From NCBI RefSeq assembly GCF_004310345.1, contig NZ_SISK01000015.1, positions 1-57,876 on the forward strand: a stretch of DNA of 57,876 nt, in the 5' to 3' direction. Position 1 is the first letter of the stretch. Every line of letters starts with the position of its first letter. A model generated the notes under the pieces. That model searched no databases. It had not been told where the DNA came from and was given only the letters and a program-made list of their open reading frames with translations. Made by a program: the position numbers and the translations under genes. Shown here piece after piece: positions 43,695 through 52,055 of this stretch. The stretch is from Paracoccus subflavus. GTDB taxonomy: Bacteria > Pseudomonadota > Alphaproteobacteria > Rhodobacterales > Rhodobacteraceae.

Positions 43695-44282
43695 TTATCG
43701 CTGTTGGCGCCGCCAATCCTCTGGCGGAATGAACGACCCGGCGAAGATCCCTCTGTTCTCGGCGCGGGCCTTGGCTTCGGCCTGTTCATAGTCCCGGCTG
43801 TAGCGGGTGTAGGCCACGGCCCATCCGTTGCGGACCACCCAATAATTCACGTCTTTGCCACCGGCTTCGCAGAGGGACACCGCCCGGCCATAGCGGTCCG
43901 TGTCTTGCACGAGGCACCGCACATTCTGCCCGTCGAGAGTGGCAGCCAGTTTCTCGGTTGCGTGACGACCGCACGGCCATTCCGTGCCCGTCCTGTCCTG
44001 GCACGTCTGGTTCTTTTCCACCGCGTCGATCCCGAACAGGCGAACCGACCTGCCGTCCATGTCCAGCGAGTCGGCGTCGATGACCCGCACCTGTCCTGAC
44101 AGGATCTCGCCTTGCGGGCGGAAAAGATCGCCAAGAAGCCTTTCCGCTTCCTCCGTCAGTTCATCAGCCATGCCTGTGAGGAACGCTCCAAGCAGGACAA
44201 CCGCGATCGCAGCGCCACGCCCAACCCAGTTTTGCCGCCCTTTTACCTGGCCTTTCCGCTGCCGTTTCCTTCTGCCGCGCAT
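43695..44282 (-). CDS. membrane-anchored thermonuclease-family protein
   Basis: 195 residues: basic N-terminus, one membrane anchor (AAIAVVLLGAFLTGMA), then an SNase-like OB-fold (GQVRVIDADSLDMDGRSVRL, FGIDAVEKNQTCQ) with the active-site arginines in VRLFGID and DRYGRAV. Predicted to be a periplasmic or surface nuclease. It is common in plasmid transfer blocks. Confidence 0.88.
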   Translation of the reverse strand: MRGRRKRQRKGQVKGRQNWVGRGAAIAVVLLGAFLTGMADELTEEAERLLGDLFRPQGEILSGQVRVIDADSLDMDGRSVRLFGIDAVEKNQTCQDRTGTEWPCGRHATEKLAATLDGQNVRCLVQDTDRYGRAVSLCEAGGKDVNYWVVRNGWAVAYTRYSRDYEQAEAKARAENRGIFAGSFIPPEDWRRQQR

Positions 44283-44313
44283 TCCATCTTCTTCAATGCC
44301 GTTGGCTCAATCC

Positions 44314-44739
44314 CTATGCGAGATCGGTTTTTGAGAAATCATCGCCCTTGTAGAGCAAGGGCACATGGAAGGCTTTCGCGCAGGCATAGGACAAAGCATC
44401 GCCCATGTTGAGTTGCGCCGGATGCCCGACCACCTTGCCATAAACCGACAGCGCCCGGATCGCCTCGGCCCCCATGCTGCCCGTGATGTGCATTTCCTTG
44501 GCCTCAAGCGCCTTCAGCAGCTCATCGACAAGATCCGTCGCGGCGGCAAAGTCCTCGGCTGTCGCCGGGCCTTTGCCGCGCTGCTCGACCCGCTTGCGCA
44601 CAAGGGCAAGTGTCGCTTCCAGGCGCACAATGGGCGAATAGCGCAGGGTGCCTTGTGCGGCCTCCATCGCCTTCAGGAACGCGGGGCCATCTTCTTCCTT
44701 CAACAGCACGGCGGCGACAACGCTGGCGTCGAGAAACAT
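44314..44739 (-). CDS. vapC: VapC PIN-domain toxin
   Basis: 141 residues from ATG 44739. PIN acidic residues: MFLDASVV, VRLEATLAL and NMGDALSYACA, followed by VPLLYKGDDFSKTDL. The start codon shares one base with the vapB stop. A predicted RNase that stabilises the plasmid. Confidence 0.92.
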   Translation of the reverse strand: MFLDASVVAAVLLKEEDGPAFLKAMEAAQGTLRYSPIVRLEATLALVRKRVEQRGKGPATAEDFAAATDLVDELLKALEAKEMHITGSMGAEAIRALSVYGKVVGHPAQLNMGDALSYACAKAFHVPLLYKGDDFSKTDLA

Positions 44740-44993
44740 CAGTCCTCGCCCCACTGTTCGTCCATGAATGCCTTGTCTGCTGCAATATCGCTGCCGCTGG
44801 ACACAAAACCGGCCTCCGCTGCCCGGCGCTGTATCCGCGCAACCCGGTCCGTCAGGGTCTCCTTGGCTGCGAGAGCGTTCAACTGATCGGACAAGGCGCG
44901 GCGAACAGCCTCCGTCTTGTTCGTCATGCCGGTGGCCGCAAGATACTGATCGACAAGCGTATCCACCGCAGGGTCTTTGATGTAGAGTGGCAT
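44739..44993 (-). CDS. vapB: VapB antitoxin, Rv0623-like
   Basis: 84 residues. MPLYIKDPAVDTLVDQYLAA then TGMTNKTEAVRRALSDQLN is the ribbon-helix-helix-like antitoxin head of the PSK_trans_fac family; the acidic tail FMDEQWGED should bind VapC. Its promoter carries the inverted repeat at 44996-45036. Confidence 0.92.
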   Translation of the reverse strand: MPLYIKDPAVDTLVDQYLAATGMTNKTEAVRRALSDQLNALAAKETLTDRVARIQRRAAEAGFVSSGSDIAADKAFMDEQWGED

Positions 44994-44995
44994 CG

Positions 44996-45036
44996 TATAT
45001 CCTTATTTTAAGCTAAGTATATCTTCTAAGGATATA
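44996..45036. promoter_or_regulatory. vapBC operator
   Basis: Perfect 10-base arms, TATATCCTTA (44996-45005) and TAAGGATATA (45027-45036), in AT-rich DNA directly upstream of vapB. The spacing places one arm on each face of the promoter, as expected for autoregulation by VapB/VapC. Confidence 0.75.
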
Positions 45037-45175
45037 TAGGCAGCCTCGAATGGGATATACACATGGGGTCTGCATTCTGGAAAACTGGACCGCAGCCTGC
45101 CCCAGCCTTCCGTTGAGCCGGTTGGAAACAAGCCACAACCTACCGCGTTGATCCTTTGAAGATGCGGAGGACGCC

Positions 45176-45358
45176 ATGAGCAAGGAACAGACAAGCCGGG
45201 GCCGCGCCCAAGATCGCCGTCAGGTCGCAGCCGGACAGGATCACGAAGTCCGCTACGAGGCCGAGAAGATGGACGTGTCCAAGGATGAGGTGCGCGAGGC
45301 CGTGAAGTCCGAAGGCAACAGCCGCAAAAAGGTCGAGCGCAAGCTGTCCGAGGACTGA
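45176..45358 (+). CDS. DUF3606-like small protein
   Basis: 60 residues, highly charged (GQDHEVRYEAEKMDVSKDEV, REAVKSEGNS). GGAGG precedes the ATG. The motif YEAEKMDVSKDEVREAVKSEG matches the DUF3606 proteins of alphaproteobacteria, function unknown. It is coupled to the next gene (4-bp gap). Confidence 0.8.
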   Translation: MSKEQTSRGRAQDRRQVAAGQDHEVRYEAEKMDVSKDEVREAVKSEGNSRKKVERKLSED

Positions 45359-45362
45359 AATC

Positions 45363-45620
45363 ATGGCAGACGATGCAAGCGGGCTGCGCACGATCCGGCC
45401 GGTGTCCTATCAGGAGACAGACAGTCGGTTTCGCACCGTCAACGATGCCAACGGCATGGGCCGGGCGCTGATGGAACAATGCGATCCGGCCGATCCTGCC
45501 TATCGGCAGGCGGCCGGTTCCTGCATCGCCTTTGCCGAAGGCACCGTGACACCTGAACAGGTCAGGGCCGACTTCATCCAGGCACTGATGTCAGCCGGGG
45601 TGTTCGTTCGCGAAGGATAG
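45363..45620 (+). CDS. DUF982-like small protein
   Basis: 85 residues (MADDASGLRTIRPVSYQETD ... ALMEQCDPADPAYRQAAGSC, FIQALMSAGVFVREG), the pattern of the DUF982 proteins of Rhizobiales and Rhodobacterales plasmids. Function unknown. It follows the DUF3606 gene. Confidence 0.7.
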   Translation: MADDASGLRTIRPVSYQETDSRFRTVNDANGMGRALMEQCDPADPAYRQAAGSCIAFAEGTVTPEQVRADFIQALMSAGVFVREG

Positions 45621-45624
45621 CAGC

Positions 45625-45786
45625 TCATGCCCCTGCGTCAGCGGTCGTGTCGCTGCTGGACGGCGCATTGCACAGGCGAAGAGCCAGACGCGCTTCGAGC
45701 AGAACACCGTCGAGGTCGCCTTTTTCCGCCAGCTTCTCGATCTGGCGGAGATAGCCAACCACCTTGCGAACAACATCATCTGCCAT
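45625..45786 (-). CDS. 53-residue hypothetical protein
   Basis: MADDVVRKVVGYLRQIEKLA then EKGDLDGVLLEARLALRLCN. GGAAGGA lies about 8 bases before the ATG, and the composition is coding-like. A short helical protein converging on the DUF982 gene. Found by direct reading of the minus strand. Confidence 0.65.
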   Translation of the reverse strand: MADDVVRKVVGYLRQIEKLAEKGDLDGVLLEARLALRLCNAPSSSDTTADAGA

Positions 45787-45848
45787 CTTCCATTCCTTCC
45801 GTTTCCGCTGTCTGGTCGGCCATAGACCTCACACAACACGAGCAGACA

Positions 45849-46118
45849 ATGACAGGTATAAACGTAACGATCGCAAAGAAGGCTCGCAACGAAGCGGCTG
45901 CACTAAGGAATGAAGCAGGCATATCGACCCTATCAAAAGGTAAAGTGGCTAGTTTGATAGCGGACGCTGAATTGTTGGAGGCAAACGCTACCCGCGCGCT
46001 TCAAGGCGACCCCGAAGCCATCAAATGGATATGCGGAATACTAAATCTGTCCGGCGACTGGGAAAAATATGTGCTGGAAACACGCACAGAGCCAGACTCG
46101 GGGCCAGATGAGCCTTGA
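45849..46118 (+). CDS. 89-residue hypothetical protein
   Basis: MTGINVTIAKKARNEAAALR..., helical and acidic at the C-terminus (DWEKYVLETRTEPDSGPDEP), and lower in GC than its neighbours. Weak ribosome binding site. Family not recognised. Confidence 0.5.
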   Translation: MTGINVTIAKKARNEAAALRNEAGISTLSKGKVASLIADAELLEANATRALQGDPEAIKWICGILNLSGDWEKYVLETRTEPDSGPDEP

Positions 46119-46357
46119 AATGCCGCCTCCCTCTGTTCGTTCGGTCTAGGGCTTTCGCCCTGGACCTCCCGCCCGAGGGACCGCGCTCTAGGCTTCGGCC
46201 GGCTGCACCGGCCTGCGCCCCGAGCCTGAACCCCTTTCCCTCCTTTGCGGCTTTTCCCGCGCTCTCTGTCTCGTCCCGAGCCAGCCTTTGCGGGGCCGCA
46301 ATAGTCGGTCCAGCGGCCCAGTCTCGGCCCTGTCGGGTTGCGATCGCTTGCGCGGGT
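46119..46357. repeat. diverged GC-rich repeat A-like block
   Basis: Contains the GTCTCGTCCCGAGCC core and CGGCCGG hairpins of repeat A but has diverged elsewhere. Non-coding. It precedes repeat C, as repeat A does at 50207-50403. Confidence 0.5.
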
Positions 46358-46479
46358 AGCCCGGTTGTCCAGCCTCGCACTGGCCCGACCTTGGGAGGGA
46401 CAGGGGGAGGCCGAAGCAGGCTGTAAGCGAGACCACAGGGATCGAGCACACAGCCTGTGGTCAACCGGGCGGGCAGTTG
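46358..46479. repeat. repeat C, copy 1 (122 bp)
   Basis: Begins AGCCCGGTTGTCCAGCCTCG and is nearly identical to 50401-50521 (one-base indel and a few substitutions). It contains GGGAGGGACAGGGGGAGG and a TGTGGTCAACCGGGCGGGCA end. Confidence 0.85.
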
Positions 46480-46712
46480 CGTGGTCCGGTTAAACCTTTC
46501 CACCATGAAAAACCCAGGCGGCGTCCGCGCCTGGAGGGCGAGAATGACTGTGAAATCTGGACCGACTTACCGCTTACGGACGCTGATCGCTGTTCTTCGT
46601 TGAGCTTCGCGACCTTGGCGTCGAACAGTTGCCTGACCTCATCATCCGACAGTTCCGAGACGGATTTTGCTTCCGACCAAGGCTTGTCGTGCTGCTCGGG
46701 GGAATGGAACAT
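46461..46712 (-). CDS. 83-residue hypothetical protein
   Basis: From ATG 46712 (MFHSPEQHDKPWSEAKSVSE, then LSDDEVRQLFDAKVAKLNEE), preceded by an excellent AAGGAGG. The longer frame upstream lacks a start signal. The C-terminal residues are read from repeat C and are probably not conserved. Confidence 0.65.
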   Translation of the reverse strand: MFHSPEQHDKPWSEAKSVSELSDDEVRQLFDAKVAKLNEEQRSASVSGKSVQISQSFSPSRRGRRLGFSWWKGLTGPRNCPPG

Positions 46713-46935
46713 GTCACACCCTCCTTTGCACCCAGAGAGCCTAGCACGACAAAAGTCGTATGCCAGCTTTCCCTTCGCTAGTTCTGTATGGTGGCACAAT
46801 CCCGCCGAACCTTCCCACAGGGCGGCTCACTTCCCTTCGCTCCATGATGGGCGCGTCCAGCTCGCCGCCCTGCAAGGCCCGCCGCCAGGAGAGAGGCGGC
46901 AGGCTGGATAGCTTCACCCTCAAGAAGAATACACG

Positions 46936-47322
46936 GGAGAGGCCCGCGCGCGGCGCGGGCCACGATGATTCATGTGTCGTTCCGGGGGATCGACGGGCTT
47001 TCGCCCGCTCACCCCCGTCCGCAGCCTTTTTGTTTTCCTGTCCGCCACGCATCCCCGCCCGAGCCGGTCAAGGGGCAAGCGCCGCCCGTTGGGCGTCGTC
47101 GCCCAGGCGGGCCGTGTCCTCGCCCGTTGCCGGGCTGCGGGCCGCACCACCCCGCCTTCCCGACCCCTTGACAGTCTCGGCCGGGGCCACGGGCAGGGCT
47201 GCGCCCTCCCCGCTCTGATTTCCGAAAGGCATGGGCCTTTCAGAAATCAGAACAGGAAGGCTCGCCCATCGGCGGAACGGGCAGAAGACCCGCCGCCCCC
47301 GTCGCTAAAGGAGAGCCAAAAG
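46936..47322 (+). repeat. 387-bp leader repeat B, copy 2
   Basis: Same length and nearly the same sequence as 33806-34192 and 50602-50988. It ends directly at the ATG of the next gene. One base is missing at CCCGCCGCC, compensated by one extra base in GCCAAAAG, so the total length is unchanged. Confidence 0.92.
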
Positions 47323-47580
47323 ATGGCGCTTTTCGAGATCGTCACCATGACCGATGACTGCGGCATGAGCCGCGTGTTGACCGATGACCTGGCCGCATGG
47401 GTCGAGGACATGGGCACGGAAATCACCGGAACCGAGACCCGCACCCGCCTGCGCCCCGAGTTGCAGGGCCAGCCGAAGATCGCGGGCTTTGTCGGCCCCT
47501 GCTGGGGCGGCCTGTCCAAGACCGGCGAACCCATCATCCGCTATGAAGATCGCGGCACCTATGCCGCCCTGAGCCAGTAA
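47323..47580 (+). CDS. 85-residue hypothetical protein of the transfer block
   Basis: MALFEIVTMTDDCGMSRVLT ... IAGFVGPCWGGLSKTGEPII. Starts at the end of leader repeat B with AAAGGAG. Small soluble protein, family unknown. It is followed 10 bp later by another small gene. Confidence 0.75.
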   Translation: MALFEIVTMTDDCGMSRVLTDDLAAWVEDMGTEITGTETRTRLRPELQGQPKIAGFVGPCWGGLSKTGEPIIRYEDRGTYAALSQ

Positions 47581-47590
47581 GGAGGCGGCG

Positions 47591-48064
47591 ATGACCCATT
47601 TTTCCGTGGTCCAGATCGACATGCACCCGGCGCCCTATGTTGCCGCCACCGGCAGCGCCCGCAGCGCACAGATCCTGGCCCGCCTTGTGGCCGAGCGTTG
47701 CCCCGGCAACGTGTTCGGCGTGCGCGACACCGCCGACTTCAAGGGGCTGAGGAGCAACGGCTTCATTCGCGATTGCGCCCGGTCCGTCGAGGTTCAGACC
47801 CTGGCCGCACAGGAGTTGATGGCCGAGGCAGACGACAACCCCGACCAGCTTCCCAAGTGGCACGTCTATTTCTACGACAGCGGCGCAGGTGAAAATCGCT
47901 TCGCGGTCAACGCCTATCTTGACCATGACAGGCGCGTCCGCGCCAAGTGCGAGGCCGACCCGACACTGGTTGGCCGCGACGTGATCTATGGCGACGCACC
48001 CACCCTGGAGACGCTTTATCTCATGCTTGATGCCTTCGCCGCCCGGCAGGAGGCGACCGCATGA
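47591..48064 (+). CDS. 157-residue hypothetical protein
   Basis: MTHFSVVQIDMHPAPYVAAT ... KWHVYFYDSGAGENRFAVNA ... LETLYLMLDAFAARQ. GGAGGCGGCG precedes the ATG, and the stop overlaps the methyltransferase start by 4 bp (ATGA). Soluble alpha/beta protein of the transfer block; function unknown. Confidence 0.75.
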   Translation: MTHFSVVQIDMHPAPYVAATGSARSAQILARLVAERCPGNVFGVRDTADFKGLRSNGFIRDCARSVEVQTLAAQELMAEADDNPDQLPKWHVYFYDSGAGENRFAVNAYLDHDRRVRAKCEADPTLVGRDVIYGDAPTLETLYLMLDAFAARQEATA

Positions 48065-49410
48065 CCTATCACAACACCGAGTTTCCGAAGATCGGGGAGA
48101 CGCAGGAACATGCCGCGCCCGCCATGCGCCGCAGCCTGTCCGAGATCGTGGCCGAGTATGACGAGAAGGCCGCGGCCATTCCCGAGGTGATTGCCGAGTT
48201 CAACCGGGCCGAGGCAGCGGTCAACGTCGCGGCCTGCATCGGTGGAGCCTATGGCGGTCAGGTCTTTTCTCGCAGTCCAAGCCTTTACGAACGCGACGTG
48301 CGCCTTGCCCTGCTGCGTTCGGCCTGGAAGCATGTCTATGACGGCTTGCAGATTGAGCGCATTGCCAGTGCCAAGGACCGCAAGCAGCTTGATCTGAAGC
48401 TGACCAACCCCCTGCCCTTCACCCTGCCCAATCTTGCGGAAGTGTTCGGGGATTATCTGCTGGACCCCCGGTTTCACGTCCTCAAGGGTCTGGCCGAGTG
48501 CTTTTGCGATCTGGACCCAGCCTACAAGAGCCATTCCAAGGTCAAGATCGGCGTCGAGGGCCTGCCCAAGCGCATCATCATCGGCAGCGCGACCGGCTGG
48601 AACGGATGGGGCCAGGAGCGGCTGAAGGACACCTTGAACGCCCTGCGCGTCTATCGCGGTCAGCCGCGCTATGAATACCGCGAGTTTGCCGACATGATGA
48701 AGGAGGCTGAACGGCACGGCGAAGCCGATTGCTGCGCAGGCTTCATCCGCGCCTTCAAGAACGGCAACGTGCATCTGATTTTCAACGAGGATGGACGGCG
48801 CGACATTAACCGCGCCCTGGCCGAGTTCTATGGCGAGGTTCTTCCCGACGCGCCGACCGAGACGGAAGCCAAGCGGCCAAGCACCGAAGTTGCCCGCGAC
48901 CTGCAATTCTACCCCACGCCCCGCCGCGTGGCGCAGGAGATTGTCAGCGCCCTGCACCTGTCAGGCGGCGAACAGATCCTTGAACCGTCCTGCGGTGACG
49001 GCCGGATCATGGACGAGCTTGCAGCGTGGAACGACAACCCCGAGGAACGGCGTGGCCGCGCCCCTGTCATCGTGACCGGCATCGAGTATGACGCAGCCCG
49101 CGCCGAGCAGGCCCGCGCCAAGGGCCATTCCGTCATGACCGCCAATTTCTTGCAGGTCGCGCCCGATCCGCGCTTTGATGCGGTCGTGATGAACCCGCCC
49201 TTCTATGGCCGGCACTACAAGCTGCATCTGGATCATGCGGTGAAGTTCCTGAAGCCGGGCGGCGTCCTGGTCTGCATCCTGCCCGCGACGGCCCACTATG
49301 ACCACGGCACCACCATAGGCCGCTGGACCGATCTGCCCGTGGGCAGCTTCGCCAGCTCCGGCACCAATGTTCCGACCGGCTATTGCGTCTATCACAAGCC
49401 CAAGGCGTAA
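48061..49410 (+). CDS. DUF4942 domain / adenine-type DNA methyltransferase
   Basis: 449 residues. The N-terminal part to about residue 270 resembles DUF4942. The C-terminal class I SAM methyltransferase has ILEPSCGDGRIMDEL (motif I) near residue 305 and VVMNPPFYGRHY (motif IV, NPPF, as in N6-adenine methyltransferases). It probably methylates plasmid DNA, which next to ardC suggests protection against restriction in the recipient (inference). Confidence 0.85.
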   Translation: MTYHNTEFPKIGETQEHAAPAMRRSLSEIVAEYDEKAAAIPEVIAEFNRAEAAVNVAACIGGAYGGQVFSRSPSLYERDVRLALLRSAWKHVYDGLQIERIASAKDRKQLDLKLTNPLPFTLPNLAEVFGDYLLDPRFHVLKGLAECFCDLDPAYKSHSKVKIGVEGLPKRIIIGSATGWNGWGQERLKDTLNALRVYRGQPRYEYREFADMMKEAERHGEADCCAGFIRAFKNGNVHLIFNEDGRRDINRALAEFYGEVLPDAPTETEAKRPSTEVARDLQFYPTPRRVAQEIVSALHLSGGEQILEPSCGDGRIMDELAAWNDNPEERRGRAPVIVTGIEYDAARAEQARAKGHSVMTANFLQVAPDPRFDAVVMNPPFYGRHYKLHLDHAVKFLKPGGVLVCILPATAHYDHGTTIGRWTDLPVGSFASSGTNVPTGYCVYHKPKA

Positions 49411-49474
49411 CTGAAACTGACAGGGGCAGGCGATGCGCCTGCCCCTGTCCTCGCCCCATTGCACGGATCGCCCC

Positions 49475-49666
49475 ATGAACCTTTATCTGCGCATCTATCT
49501 GGCGGGACATTCCGGCCGCGTCATGCCGCGCTGGCTGCGCCGCCTTGTCGCGCGCAGCGAATTGCACCGCGCCTGGCTGTGCGGCTTCAAGGGCTGTTTC
49601 GAGCAGGACGGTGTGCGCTACGGACCCGCGAACCCCTACCCCGGCCCTGTCCTACCGGACTGCTGA
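49475..49666 (+). CDS. 63-residue hypothetical protein
   Basis: MNLYLRIYLAGHSGRVMPRW, then LRRLVARSELHRAWLCGFKG. A longer start at 49433 with GGGGCAGGCG upstream is also possible (77 residues). Basic N-terminus, function unknown. It ends the operon begun at 47323, and a strong terminator follows. Confidence 0.6.
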   Translation: MNLYLRIYLAGHSGRVMPRWLRRLVARSELHRAWLCGFKGCFEQDGVRYGPANPYPGPVLPDC

Positions 49667-49751
49667 GCCAGATCCTTCACCAGAAGACCGTAGTGCCGAC
49701 ACTCGAAAAGTGCTAAGGACCGCAATGCTCCATCTAGCGACGGAGTAACTT

Positions 49752-49780
49752 AAGGCCCCGCTTGCGCGGGGCCTTTTTTT
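49752..49780 (+). terminator. rho-independent terminator
   Basis: Stem AAGGCCCCGC/GCGGGGCCTT with a TTGC loop, followed by a run of seven T residues. A textbook terminator for the upstream operon. Confidence 0.9.
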
Positions 49781-49986
49781 CCCGCCTCTCCATTGCGGCA
49801 TCGAACCAGGCTGAGTCGCAGCTTGGAAAAACCCAAAACATGCCAGCTAGTTGGCAAGTGACGCTCTGGTAAGGTTGTCAATCGAAATCTGAAAACTGGC
49901 TTTTTGGACTGGCTTTTTAGCCAGTGGCATAGCTTTGTCAGACAGGACGGTTAACACCCGTTTTACTTACAGAGGGATGGGTTTCG

Positions 49987-50208
49987 ATGTTTGCGGCACG
50001 AGAGACAGCAACCGATTGCAGGGCTGAAGTTACCCGAGACATGATCGAGTTGATGCTGTCGCAGTTTGACAGCTTGAGTGATCCAGAAGGCATCATTCAG
50101 TTGGAACTGCGGGGCAACTGCCTCATGATCCTCAATCCCGAAACCAAAGCCTACGAAGTCGTCGGAGTGGCCCGCCTCCCGCCTTCCATGCGTAAAGTCA
50201 TCAAGTAG
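49987..50208 (+). CDS. 73-residue hypothetical protein
   Basis: MFAARETATDCRAEVTRDMI ... LEL-RGNCLMILNPETKAYE. GAGGGATGGG precedes the ATG. Its stop lies on the first base of repeat A copy 2. Function unknown; lower GC than its surroundings. Confidence 0.6.
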   Translation: MFAARETATDCRAEVTRDMIELMLSQFDSLSDPEGIIQLELRGNCLMILNPETKAYEVVGVARLPPSMRKVIK

Positions 50209-50403
50209 GGCGTCCCCCTTCGGGTCGCGTCCCCGGTTCCGGCCGGCAAGCCGGCCTTCACCCGAGCTGGTCAGGGCGATGCTCCCGGCTGCGGCGCGCG
50301 GATGCCTGTCTCGTCCCGAGCCAGTCCCTCGCCCGCCGGTCCTGGTCGCCCTGCCCTGCCCATCTCGCCCCTTCGGGCGGGACCGCTGACGCGGGCCGTG
50401 AGC
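50207..50403. repeat. GC-rich repeat A, copy 2 (197 bp)
   Basis: Exactly as long as copy 1 (31866-32062), with about a dozen substitutions. It is followed at once by repeat C copy 2 and, after about 80 bp, by leader repeat B copy 3. Confidence 0.88.
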
Positions 50404-50521
50404 CCGGTTGTCCAGCCTCGCACTGGCTCGATCTTGGGAGGGACAGGGGGAGGCCGAAGCAGGCTGTAAGCGAGACCACAGGGATCGAGCGTCAGGCTGT
50501 GGTCAACCGGGCGGGCAGTTG
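50401..50521. repeat. repeat C, copy 2 (121 bp)
   Basis: Near copy of 46358-46479. The same blocks in the same order (A or A-like, C, then B) precede the genes at 47323 and 50989. Confidence 0.85.
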
Positions 50522-50601
50522 AGTGCTGCCGGTGAAGCCCAGAGATAGCTGCTTTCCCTTCTGACCTGCCTTGCCGTCGCTGTGCGGCCCAAGAAGACAC
50601 G

Positions 50602-50988
50602 GGAGAGGCCCGCGCGCGGCGCGGGCCACGATGATTCATGTGTCGTTCCGGGGGATCGACGGGCTTTCGCCCGCTCACCCCCGTCCGCAGCCTTTTTGTT
50701 TTCCTGTCCGCCACGCATCCCCGCCCGAGCCGGTCAAGGGGCAAGCGCCGCCCGTTGGGCGTCGTCGTCCAGGCGGGCCGTGTCCTCGCCCGTTGCCGGG
50801 CTGCGGGCCGCACCACCCCGCCTTCCCGACCCCTTGACAGTCTCGGCCGGGGCCACGGGCAGGGCTGCGCCCTCCCCGCTCTGCTTTCCGAAAGGCATGG
50901 GCCTTTCAGAAATCAGAACAGGAAGGCTCGCCCATCGGCGGAACGGGCAGAAGACCCGGCCGCCCCCGTCGCTAAAGGAGAGCCACAA
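50602..50988 (+). repeat. 387-bp leader repeat B, copy 3
   Basis: Third copy, ending directly at the ardC start codon. Together the three copies show that leader and start codon move or are maintained as a unit. Confidence 0.92.
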
Positions 50989-51879
50989 ATGGCTGACAAG
51001 TTCGATCTCTACGCCCACGTCACCGACAGCATCATTGCCAGCATCGAGGCAGGCACCCCGGCATGGCGCAAGCCGTGGACCGGCGACAAGGGCGGCGCAC
51101 CCTTCCCGCTGCGGAGCAACGGCGAACCCTATTCCGGCATCAACGTCCTGATGTTGTGGCTTGCCGCCGACGCCAAAGGCTACCGCGCCGCCCGCTGGTT
51201 CACATACAAGCAGGCCCAAGAGGCAGGCGGACAGGTGCGCAAAGGCGAGAAATCCTCAACCGTCGTGAAATACGGCACCTTTGAACGCGAGGACGCGGAC
51301 ACCGGCGAGGAACGCCGCCTGCCCTACCTGAAAGCCTATCGCGTGTTCAATGCGGAGCAGATCGACGGTTTGCCCGCTGAACACTACGGCACCCCCGCCG
51401 AGCCTGCCCGCGACCTTGGCACCGAGGCCGACCCCGCCCTTGACGCCTTTTTCGCGGCCACCGGCGCGGACATTCGCACCAGCGACGAGCCGCAAGCCTT
51501 CTACAACCCCGCCGACGACTTCATCCACATGCCGCCGATTGCGACGTTCCACAGCGCGGCAGGCTACTACGCCACGCTTGCCCACGAGGCGACCCACTGG
51601 ACCGGACACAAGAGCCGCCTTGACCGCTTTTCCCGCTTCAATGACCGCAAGGCTTACGCCTTCGAGGAACTGATTGCCGAGATTGGCAACTGCATGACTT
51701 GCGCCCGGCTTGGCCTGACCCCGGATTTCGATCAGTCCGGCGCTTACGTCCAAAGCTGGTTGCGGGCCTTGAAGGACGACAAGCGGCTGATTTTCAAAGC
51801 CGCCAGCGAGGCGCAGAAGGCCGCCGAATGGCTGATGAAGGGCCAGCAGATCGAGGCAGAAGAAAAGAGGGCCGCATGA
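50989..51879 (+). CDS. ardC: ArdC-type antirestriction protein
   Basis: 296 residues. The N-terminal ssDNA-binding domain (DLYAHVTDSIIASIEAGTPA, WRKPW ... NGEPYSGINVLML) and C-terminal zincin-like metallopeptidase with HEATH (LAHEATHWTGHKSRLDR) are both complete. ArdC protects incoming plasmid DNA from host restriction. It is translated from the end of leader repeat B and overlaps the next gene by 4 bp. Confidence 0.95.
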   Translation: MADKFDLYAHVTDSIIASIEAGTPAWRKPWTGDKGGAPFPLRSNGEPYSGINVLMLWLAADAKGYRAARWFTYKQAQEAGGQVRKGEKSSTVVKYGTFEREDADTGEERRLPYLKAYRVFNAEQIDGLPAEHYGTPAEPARDLGTEADPALDAFFAATGADIRTSDEPQAFYNPADDFIHMPPIATFHSAAGYYATLAHEATHWTGHKSRLDRFSRFNDRKAYAFEELIAEIGNCMTCARLGLTPDFDQSGAYVQSWLRALKDDKRLIFKAASEAQKAAEWLMKGQQIEAEEKRAA

Positions 51880-52055
51880 GCGGCCCCCACCCCCTGCCCG
51901 TCCTGTCCTGCCGCAAATGCGGCAGGAGCAATCCTTGGGTCTATCTCGCGCCGGTCGTGGTCGAGGGGACCGGAACCTGCATCTGCATGGATTGCGCCGA
52001 GGCGCGCGGCTGGCTGAATGCTGTCGGAAATCTCAAGCCGGGAGTCGCGCTTTGA
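51876..52055 (+). CDS. 59-residue zinc-ribbon protein
   Basis: MSGPHPLPVLSCRKCGRSNP ... GTGTCICMDCAEARGW: two Cys-x2-Cys pairs. It starts within the ardC stop (ATGA) and overlaps the next gene by 4 bp, so it is a coupled member of the ardC operon. Function unknown. Confidence 0.75.
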   Translation: MSGPHPLPVLSCRKCGRSNPWVYLAPVVVEGTGTCICMDCAEARGWLNAVGNLKPGVAL

